In this document: positions 6,659 through 13,694 of the stretch, piece by piece | Numbering within the stretch: the stretch's first letter is position 1 | How the letters are laid out: each line of letters starts with the position of its first letter | Source of the DNA: Intrasporangium flavum | GTDB lineage: Bacteria > Actinomycetota > Actinomycetes > Actinomycetales > Dermatophilaceae | Direction: 5' to 3' | Assembly: GCF_001956915.1 (NCBI RefSeq) | Contig: NZ_MLJO01000001.1 | Location: 1-64,000 of the forward strand | Length of the DNA stretch: 64,000 nt | Position numbers and translations under genes: made by a program | The notes under the pieces: generated by a model | The model's input: only the letters and a program-made list of their open reading frames with translations | Databases searched by the model: none | Told to the model about the DNA's origin: nothing

Positions 6659-9600
6659 GTGAGCGACAGCAACTTCGGTCCCCCTCCGCGCAACTTCGAC
6701 GACGACGACGCGGGCCCGCCACGGCGCCCCGAGGGTCCGACGCTGCCGCCGGCGCGCCGTCCGCTCGTCACGGCCCTCGTCGTGGCCGGCGCCCTCGTCG
6801 TCGTCCTCGCCATCGCGGCCCAGTTCTGGACCGAGGTGCTCTGGTACCAGTCGGTCTCGTTCTCCTCCGTCTTCACGACGCAGCTGGTGACCAAGGTCGT
6901 CCTCGGCGTCGTCGGCGGCCTGCTCACCGCGGCCGTCGTGTGGTCGAGCATCCACGTCGCCTACCGCACGCGGCCGATCTACGCGCCCTCGCCCGACACC
7001 CAGGCGATGGAGCACTACCGCCAGCTCGTCGAGCCGATGCGGCGCACCGCCACGGTCGCGGCCCCGCTCGCGATCGGGCTCTTCGCCGGCCTGTCCGCCG
7101 CGACCCAGTGGGACACGTTCCTGCTGTGGCGCAACGGAACTCCGTTCGGCACCACCGACCCCGAGTTCGGTCTCGACGTCGGCTTCTTCGTCTTCGACCT
7201 GCCGTGGATCAACTTCGTCATCGCCTTCCTCACGATGATCCTCGTCATCGGCTTCATCACCGCGGCCTTCACGCACTACCTCTACGGCGGCATCGTCGCG
7301 AGCCAGAAGATGCGCTCGACGCAGGCGGCCCGGGTGCACCTGTCGGTCATCGCGGCCGCCCTCGTGCTCGTGCGCGGCATCGCCTTCTGGGTCGACCGCT
7401 ACAACCTCGCCACGGCTCAGGGCACGAAGATCACCGGCATCCAGTACACCCAGGCGCACGCCGACATCCCGACCAAGGGGATCCTCGCCCTGGCCGCCGT
7501 CATGTGCGCGCTGATGTTCCTCACCGTCATCTGGACCCGGTCCTGGCGCCTGCCGGTCGTCGGCGTCGCGGTGCTGGCCGTCATCGTCGTGGCCGTCGGT
7601 GGCATCTACCCGGCGCTCATCCAGTCGCTCAAGGTCCGCCCGTCGGAGAAGTCGCTCGAGGTGCCGTACATCGCACGCAACATCGCGGCGACCCGGGCGG
7701 CCTACGGCTTCGACAAGATCGACGTCAAGTCCTACGACACCAAGACGGTGGCGCAGCCGAACGCCCTGCGCAGCGACGCTGCCACCGTTCCCGGCATCCG
7801 CCTCATCGACCCGAACATCGTCAGCCCGACGTTCAAGCAGCTCGAGGCGAGCAAGGGCTACTACCAGTTCGCCGACGTCCTCGACGTCGACCGGTACAAG
7901 ATCGACGGCAAGTCCCAGGACACCGTCATCGCGGCGCGCGAGCTCGACCTCAACGGCGTGCCCGACCAGCAGCGCAACTGGCTCAACGACCACACCGTCT
8001 ACACCCACGGCTACGGCGTCGTCGCGGCCAAGGGCAACACCCGCGACGACGACGGCGCCCCGACGTTCTTCGAGTCCCAGATCGGCACCCAGGGCGCCCT
8101 GGGCAAGTACGAGCCGCGGATCTACTTCGGCGAGTACTCGCCCGACTACTCGATCGTCGGCGGTGGCAAGAAGGAGTTCGACTACCCCGACCCCAAGGGC
8201 ACCGGACAGATCCAGTACGCCTACCAGGGCACCGGCGGCGTCCAGCTGGACGGGCTGCGCCGGCTCGCCTACGCCGTCAAGTACCGCGAGATCAACTTCC
8301 TGCTCTCCGACGCCGTCACCAACGACTCGCGCATCCTCGACTACCGCACGCCCCGCGAGCGCGTCCAGCGTGTCGCCCCGTGGCTGACGCTCGACGGCAA
8401 CGCCTACCCCGCGGTCGTCGACGGCCGGGTGCTGTGGATCCTCGACGGCTACACGACGTCGGCCAACTACCCGTACTCGCAGACCACGACCCTCGACGCC
8501 GCCACCGAGGACGCCGTGACGAGCACCCGCACCGCGGTCCGCGCCGTGCAGGGCGGGCAGGTCAACTACGTGCGCAACTCGGTCAAGGCCACCGTCGACG
8601 CCTACGACGGCTCGGTGACGCTCTACCAGTGGGACGAGCAGGATCCGATCCTCAAGGCCTGGATGTCGATCTTCCCGGGCACGGTCAAGCCGCTGTCCGA
8701 CATCAAGGGCTCGCTCATGGAGCACCTGCGCTACCCCGAGGACCTCTTCAAGGTCCAGCGGCAGCTGCTGCAGAAGTACCACGACAACGACGCCAACTCC
8801 TTCTACGGCGGCCAGAACTTCTGGCAGGTGCCGGAGGACCCGTCGCAGACCGAGTTCGTCCAGCCGCCGTACTACCTGTCGCTCGCCATGCCCGGTCAGT
8901 CGAGCCCGGCCTTCTCGCTGACCTCGACGTTCATGCCGACCGGTGACCGGAACGTCCTGTCGGGCTTCCTCGCCGTCGACGGCGACGCCGGGTCCGAGAC
9001 CGGCAAGAAGTCAGCCCAGTACGGCACGATGCGGCTGCTCGAGACCACCGGCGGCACCGTCAACGGCCCGGGCCAGGTGTACAACGCCATGCGCAGCTCG
9101 GCGGTGTCGTCCAAGGACCCGGAGCTGCCGACCACCCTCGCGCAGTACATCGGCACGACCAACTCCAACGGCAACTCGGTCATCTTCGGCAACCAGCTGA
9201 CCCTGCCGGTCGGCGGTGGCCTGCTCTACGTCCAGCCGATCTACTCGCAGGCCCGGGCACAGTCCGGTTCCTACCCACGCCTCGTCGCGGTGGCCGTCTC
9301 CTTCGGCAACAAGATCGCCTGGGCCGGCTCGCTCGACCTCGCCCTCAACGACCTCTTCGAGGGCCAGTCCGGTGCGTCGGCGGGCGACACCGGGACCAAC
9401 ACCCCGTCGACGCCGGGCACGGGCGGTACGCCGACCCCGACGCCCACCGGCACGTCGACGCCGGGCCCGACGACGTCGCAGCCGGCTCCGACGGGCACAC
9501 CCGACGCGGCCGCGCTGGCCCAGGCGATCAAGGACGCCCAGGCGGCCTACTCCGAGGGGGAGGCGGCGCTCAAGCGCGGCGACTTCGCCGCCTACGGTCA

Positions 9601-9679
9601 GGCGCAGGCGCGTCTGCAGCAGGCCCTGCAGCGGGCGGCGGACGCCGCTCCGCAGAGCAGCGCGACGAAGAGCCCCTGA
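6659..9679 (+). CDS. UPF0182 family integral membrane protein
   Basis: This 1006-residue protein has about seven hydrophobic helices in its first 330 residues, for example residues 35-57 and 185-205, then a large hydrophilic region that should face outside. That region carries family motifs such as YGVVAAKGN and GGVQLDGLRRLAYA. A Thr/Pro/Gly-rich linker (about residues 905-945) leads to an Ala/Gln-rich helical tail. Function is unknown across the family. The GTG start follows a TATGGT promoter-like box at 6570-6575, so the message probably has a leader of about 80 nt. A 13-bp hairpin follows the stop. Confidence 0.9.
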   Translation: MSDSNFGPPPRNFDDDDAGPPRRPEGPTLPPARRPLVTALVVAGALVVVLAIAAQFWTEVLWYQSVSFSSVFTTQLVTKVVLGVVGGLLTAAVVWSSIHVAYRTRPIYAPSPDTQAMEHYRQLVEPMRRTATVAAPLAIGLFAGLSAATQWDTFLLWRNGTPFGTTDPEFGLDVGFFVFDLPWINFVIAFLTMILVIGFITAAFTHYLYGGIVASQKMRSTQAARVHLSVIAAALVLVRGIAFWVDRYNLATAQGTKITGIQYTQAHADIPTKGILALAAVMCALMFLTVIWTRSWRLPVVGVAVLAVIVVAVGGIYPALIQSLKVRPSEKSLEVPYIARNIAATRAAYGFDKIDVKSYDTKTVAQPNALRSDAATVPGIRLIDPNIVSPTFKQLEASKGYYQFADVLDVDRYKIDGKSQDTVIAARELDLNGVPDQQRNWLNDHTVYTHGYGVVAAKGNTRDDDGAPTFFESQIGTQGALGKYEPRIYFGEYSPDYSIVGGGKKEFDYPDPKGTGQIQYAYQGTGGVQLDGLRRLAYAVKYREINFLLSDAVTNDSRILDYRTPRERVQRVAPWLTLDGNAYPAVVDGRVLWILDGYTTSANYPYSQTTTLDAATEDAVTSTRTAVRAVQGGQVNYVRNSVKATVDAYDGSVTLYQWDEQDPILKAWMSIFPGTVKPLSDIKGSLMEHLRYPEDLFKVQRQLLQKYHDNDANSFYGGQNFWQVPEDPSQTEFVQPPYYLSLAMPGQSSPAFSLTSTFMPTGDRNVLSGFLAVDGDAGSETGKKSAQYGTMRLLETTGGTVNGPGQVYNAMRSSAVSSKDPELPTTLAQYIGTTNSNGNSVIFGNQLTLPVGGGLLYVQPIYSQARAQSGSYPRLVAVAVSFGNKIAWAGSLDLALNDLFEGQSGASAGDTGTNTPSTPGTGGTPTPTPTGTSTPGPTTSQPAPTGTPDAAALAQAIKDAQAAYSEGEAALKRGDFAAYGQAQARLQQALQRAADAAPQSSATKSP

Positions 9680-9705
9680 GGCGCCGACCTCCGGTGCGAT
9701 ACCGC

Positions 9706-9736
9706 CGGGGCCGTTCCCGACTCGGGGACGGCCCCG
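9706..9736 (+). terminator. Terminator hairpin after the UPF0182 gene
   Basis: A 13-bp stem with one G-U pair (CGGGGCCGTTCCC against GGGACGGCCCCG) and a 5-nt loop begins 27 bp after the stop codon. Confidence 0.7.
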
Positions 9737-9791
9737 ACGCTCGTTCTCCCGGGCGTCCCGAGGGCGTCGCCGCCCGTTCACCCTCCGGCCC

Positions 9792-9797
9792 TAGCCT
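9792..9797 (+). promoter_or_regulatory. -10 box of a leaderless promoter for the double-HTH regulator
   Basis: TAGCCT is followed by 8 nt and the GTG at 9806; no Shine-Dalgarno is visible. Confidence 0.5.
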
Positions 9798-9805
9798 GCT
9801 GGCTC

Positions 9806-11278
9806 GTGCTGAGCTCACCAGGGTCGCTGCTCCGGGCCTGGCGCCGGGCGAGCGGACGCACCCAGGCTGAGCTCGCGCAACGCCTGGGCGTCACCTCGGC
9901 GGCCGTGAGCGCCTGGGAGACCGGTGTCCGAGGCATCCCCGTGCCGGCCCTCGAGCAGCTCGATGACGTGCTGGCGGCGGGCGGCTGCCTCGTCGGTCTC
10001 TGCCTCGCCCTCGGAACGATGCTGCTCGAGCCGCGGACCCGCTGGGGCCACGCCTTCCGCGAAGGCTCCGGCCCGGTGTGGGCGTGGGTCAGGCCGCGGT
10101 CGGCCGGGCGGGTGCGAGGGCTCGCGCGCCTGCGTGTCGTCGCCTTCGGCCTCGACCACGAGGTCGGGCCCGACGGGCTCTTCGTCGTGGCGCCTCGCCT
10201 CGACCCGAACTGGACGGTCAGCGTGCAGACGGAGACGCCCGTCTGGGTCGACTTCGGCCGCGGGGTGCCGCCGGACTGGTTGGGGGTGCCTCGCGTGTCA
10301 TCCGTCGGACTGCGCGACATCGTGCTGACCCACCCGAGCGACCCGATGCTCGACCTGCTGCTCGACAGCGTCCGCCGGCAGGCCGGGGGAGACACCGAGT
10401 CGCTCCGGAGGCGGTTGCGCGGGCTGGTCGAGGACGTTCGCTGGGACGCCCTGGAGGAGCAGTGGCGCAAGGGCACGGACCTCGTGCCACCGCAGGGGGG
10501 CGACGACGCCGCTCCGCCTCGTACCCCCGAGGGCCGCCGCGCCCTCCACCGGCGCCTGCGGGCGGCGCGGGGCATGTCGCAGGCGGACGCCGCAGCGGCG
10601 ACCACGCGTCTGCTGCAGTCGCGCGTCCGGCGTCCCCACCACGCCCGGGAGGTGCCGAGAGCCGTCTCGGCCATGCAGATCCACAACTACGAGACCGGTC
10701 GGCGTGGCCGGGTGCCCCACCTGCCGGCTCTGCTCGACCTCGCCTACGACGCGTTCGGGACCAGCTGCTTCGAACCGGTGCGAAGCACCGACCTTCGTCC
10801 GGGAGCGCTCGGGGTCGCCTTCCCCGACTTCTGGGTCGGGCCCGTGACGGTGACCGCTCGTCCCCTGCTGCGTGCAGGCGCGCCCGGCCCGATGACGCTG
10901 CGGTGGCGCGGTCGCCTCCGACAGGAGCAGCTGTGCTCGGCGCCGGTGACGCTCGGCTGTGTGCGCCTCGCCGAGGACGGCGATCTCATCGTGTCGCTGC
11001 CCCCGGGCTGGCGGCTCGACGCGTGGATGGGGCACGACCCGCGCGCGCGAGAGCTGGTCAGCGACTGGGTGCCGGTGAGCCCCGAGGCTGGTCGGGCGGC
11101 CGTCGAGCGGGTCCTGTCCAGCGTCTGCCGCGCCGTCGGGGTCGCGGAGGAGGACCTGAGGCGCGCCATCGCCGGGACCGCCGACGGGCAGGTCCGTCAT
11201 CCGGATGCCCCGGACCCGACGGCCGCGTGCACCTCAACACCCTCTTGCACGACCGACCGGTACGCCCCGACCCGTTAA
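9806..11278 (+). CDS. Regulator with two XRE-type helix-turn-helix domains
   Basis: A 490-residue protein with an N-terminal Cro/CI-type HTH (residues about 5-60: SGRTQAELAQRLGVTSAAVS, then WETG) and a second HTH-like segment (about residues 243-325: AARGMSQADAAAATTRLLQ, then MQIHNYETGRRGR). In the second domain about 25 basic residues are inserted between the positioning and recognition helices. Between and after them lie beta-rich regions with no recognised domain. It probably binds DNA at two sites or as a pseudo-dimer, which is inference. It lies directly upstream of the ABC/phosphoesterase genes (55-bp gap) and may control them. Start chosen from the -10 box at 9792. Confidence 0.75.
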   Translation: MLSSPGSLLRAWRRASGRTQAELAQRLGVTSAAVSAWETGVRGIPVPALEQLDDVLAAGGCLVGLCLALGTMLLEPRTRWGHAFREGSGPVWAWVRPRSAGRVRGLARLRVVAFGLDHEVGPDGLFVVAPRLDPNWTVSVQTETPVWVDFGRGVPPDWLGVPRVSSVGLRDIVLTHPSDPMLDLLLDSVRRQAGGDTESLRRRLRGLVEDVRWDALEEQWRKGTDLVPPQGGDDAAPPRTPEGRRALHRRLRAARGMSQADAAAATTRLLQSRVRRPHHAREVPRAVSAMQIHNYETGRRGRVPHLPALLDLAYDAFGTSCFEPVRSTDLRPGALGVAFPDFWVGPVTVTARPLLRAGAPGPMTLRWRGRLRQEQLCSAPVTLGCVRLAEDGDLIVSLPPGWRLDAWMGHDPRARELVSDWVPVSPEAGRAAVERVLSSVCRAVGVAEEDLRRAIAGTADGQVRHPDAPDPTAACTSTPSCTTDRYAPTR

Positions 11279-11322
11279 CCCGGAGTTCGTCCGCGCGCCC
11301 CGTCGATTCCGGCCCCGGTCCC

Positions 11323-11328
11323 TAGGTT
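11323..11328 (+). promoter_or_regulatory. -10 box of a leaderless promoter for the ABC operon
   Basis: TAGGTT is followed by 5 nt and a GTG at 11334. It gives the ABC genes their own promoter, separate from the upstream regulator. Confidence 0.45.
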
Positions 11329-11333
11329 CCTCG

Positions 11334-12308
11334 GTGTCCCATTCGTCCACCGACGGGATCGACATGCAGACGACGCCGGCCGTGAGGGCCCGCCAGCTGA
11401 CCAAGTCCTTCGACGACGTCGTCGCCCTGGACGGCGTCGACCTCGACGTCGCCGAGGGCGAGGTCCACGGGCTCGTCGGGCCGAACGGCGCGGGCAAGAC
11501 GACGCTGCTCGGGCTCCTGCTCGGTCTCGCGGTGCCCGACGCCGGCAGGCTCGAGATCCTCGGGGTGCCCGTCGCGCGGGCGCTGGCGGTGCCCGACGGC
11601 GTGGCCGGCTTCGTCGACGGTCCGGGGCTCTACCCGACGCTGACCGCACGCCAGAACCTCTCCGCCCTGGTCCGCCTCCACGGCGGCGGGGCGGCATCAC
11701 GGGCGGTGACCGACGCGCTCGATGAGGTCGGCCTCGACGCCGTCGCCGACGACCTGGTCCGCGGGTTCTCGCTCGGGATGCGCCAGCGGCTCGGGCTCGC
11801 CGCCGCGCTCCTGACCGGACCGCGTCTGCTCGTGCTCGACGAGCCAGCCAACGGCCTGGACCCGGCCGGCAAGAACCACGTGCACGGCGTCATCGCCCGG
11901 CTCGCCGACGCCGGTACCGCGGTCGTGCTGTCGAGCCACCGCATGGACGACGTCGCCGCGCTCTGCTCGGAGGTGACGCTCCTGGCCACCGGGCGGGTCG
12001 TGTTCACGGGTCCGGTCGACAAGCTGGCGCTCGAGAGTCGCGAGGCCGACTACCGGGTCGTGACCTCCGACCCCGGCAAGGCCGCGCGGATGGCCCTCGA
12101 GGTGCCGGGCCTGCGCACGCCGCCGGCGGACGAGCCAGCCGGCCGTCCGGCGAGCCGCGGACTCGTCGTGCGCGGCAGCGTCGCGTCGATGGACGAGCTC
12201 GTGGTGCGGCTCGTCGGCGCCGGGGTGGCGGTGCGCGAGCTGGCGCCCGTCGTGACGCCGCTCGAGTCCGCCTACCTCGCCCTGACCGCCACCGAGGAGT
12301 CCCGATGA
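11334..12308 (+). CDS. ABC transporter ATP-binding protein
   Basis: A 324-residue ATPase with Walker A GPNGAGKTT (about residues 49-57), an LSGGQ-like signature FSLGMRQRLGLA, Walker B LLVLDEP (about residue 165) and the switch histidine in VVLSSHRMDDV. The roughly 80-residue C-terminal extension is typical of DrrA/CcmA-like ABC-2 exporters. GTG 11334 is chosen because TAGGTT lies 5 nt before it; ATG 11364 (ten codons shorter) is an alternative. The stop overlaps the permease start (ATGA). With the permease it should move a substrate outward or drive an extracytoplasmic process; the substrate is unknown. Confidence 0.9.
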   Translation: MSHSSTDGIDMQTTPAVRARQLTKSFDDVVALDGVDLDVAEGEVHGLVGPNGAGKTTLLGLLLGLAVPDAGRLEILGVPVARALAVPDGVAGFVDGPGLYPTLTARQNLSALVRLHGGGAASRAVTDALDEVGLDAVADDLVRGFSLGMRQRLGLAAALLTGPRLLVLDEPANGLDPAGKNHVHGVIARLADAGTAVVLSSHRMDDVAALCSEVTLLATGRVVFTGPVDKLALESREADYRVVTSDPGKAARMALEVPGLRTPPADEPAGRPASRGLVVRGSVASMDELVVRLVGAGVAVRELAPVVTPLESAYLALTATEESR

Positions 12309-13687
12309 CCCCGACGATGGCTGTCCCCCGAGAGCAGGTACCGGCCCACGGCGCCTCGAGGCCCCGACCGGCGGCCCTCATCGAGACGTTCCGATTCGAG
12401 CTGCGGAAGACCCTGTCGCTGTGGAGGATCCGCCTCGTGCTGGTCGTGGCGCTCGTCGGCCCCGGCGTGCTCGTCGCTGTCATGGGCAACCAGACCTCGC
12501 TGCCCGCGGACACCGTGTTCGGGCGGTGGATGGGCACGAGCGGGTGGGCCGGGGCGCTTGTGGTCCTCGACGCCGCGTGCTCCTACGGCCTGCCGCTGCT
12601 CACCTCGCTGGTCGCCGGCGACGCGTTCGCGGCCGAGGACCGCATCGGCACGTGGCGCCACCTGCTCATGGCCGTCCGGTCGCCCCGGCGCATCTTCGCC
12701 GCCAAGGCGCTCGCCAGCCTGACGGTCATCTGGCTCGTCGTCCTGCTGCTCGCGGTCTCGAGCGTCGCCGGCGGCCTGCTCGGCATCGGCAACCACCCCC
12801 TGGTCGGCCTCGACGGATCGGTCCTCGAGCCGGCCGCGGCGGCGCGCGGCGTCGCGCTCGCCTGGCTCGTCGTTCTCGTACCGACGGCCGCCTTCGCGGC
12901 GCTGGGCCTGCTCGGTTCGGTCGTGCTCGGCCGGTCGCCGATGGGGCTGCTCGTGCCTGCGGTGGTCGCGTCCGTCATGGCCCTGGCCCAGCTGCTGCCG
13001 CTCCCCGTCGCGCTGCGGATGGCGCTGCCGACCCAGGCCTTCGTCGCCTGGCGCGGCCTGTTCACCGAGCCGCCGCAGACCGGCCCGCTCGTGCTCGGCC
13101 TCGTCGTCAGCCTCGCGTGGGCGGCGCTCGCCACCGCGGTGGCCCTCCGGCTCTTCCTGCGGCGCGACTTCACCGACCTCGCCCACGACGGGTCGGGCCG
13201 CCGGGCCACCCTCGCAACCGCCCCGCTCGTGGGCCTGACGGTCGTGACCGGCCTCGTCGTCGCCGTGGCGGCGCCCGGCGGGGGCACGGGCTCCGGCATC
13301 GAGCGTCCGAAGCTCGAGGCGTCGCTCGCCACGTCGTTCGCCCACCTCTACCGGCTCCAGACCGAGGAGCTGCACCGGGCAGCGGTCACCGAGGCGCAGC
13401 TGGCCACGACGGCCTCGTGCGACAAGGGCGGCAGCCGCCTCGAGGACACCGGACCCGGTGCGGACTGGCGCTGCGTCGTCACCTGGCACCTGCCCGGCGC
13501 GAGCGCCGTCGGCACCGCCGTCTACCAGCTCGACGTCACCGCCGACGGGCGGTACGTCGCCGACGGGGACGGACCCAAGGAGGTCAACGGCAGCTTCACC
13601 GTCCGCTCCTCCCGCGGCGACGCCCCCAACCCGCTGTGGCAGCTCGACGGCACCGTCGACCTGCTCGACCCCACCCCGAAGGGATGA
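12305..13687 (+). CDS. ABC-2 type permease with extracytoplasmic C-terminal domain
   Basis: The 460-residue partner of the preceding ATPase. After a 30-residue cytosolic N-terminus come about six hydrophobic segments between residues 40 and 290 and another near 310-325 (LVGLTVVTGLVVAVA). The last 130 residues are hydrophilic, contain two cysteines (TTASCDKGG and DWRCVVTW) and should lie outside the cell. This outer domain is unusual for plain ABC-2 permeases. The ATG overlaps the ATPase stop, and the phosphoesterase gene starts 7 bp after the stop, so all three genes form one transcription unit. Confidence 0.85.
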   Translation: MTPTMAVPREQVPAHGASRPRPAALIETFRFELRKTLSLWRIRLVLVVALVGPGVLVAVMGNQTSLPADTVFGRWMGTSGWAGALVVLDAACSYGLPLLTSLVAGDAFAAEDRIGTWRHLLMAVRSPRRIFAAKALASLTVIWLVVLLLAVSSVAGGLLGIGNHPLVGLDGSVLEPAAAARGVALAWLVVLVPTAAFAALGLLGSVVLGRSPMGLLVPAVVASVMALAQLLPLPVALRMALPTQAFVAWRGLFTEPPQTGPLVLGLVVSLAWAALATAVALRLFLRRDFTDLAHDGSGRRATLATAPLVGLTVVTGLVVAVAAPGGGTGSGIERPKLEASLATSFAHLYRLQTEELHRAAVTEAQLATTASCDKGGSRLEDTGPGADWRCVVTWHLPGASAVGTAVYQLDVTADGRYVADGDGPKEVNGSFTVRSSRGDAPNPLWQLDGTVDLLDPTPKG

Positions 13688-13694
13688 CCCACCC

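Noticed and set aside
5689-8946. A plus-strand open frame of about 1085 codons across PPA1309 and UPF0182
   Set aside because: It is a shifted-frame shadow of the UPF0182 gene, with Arg/Pro/Ala-rich composition and no domain.
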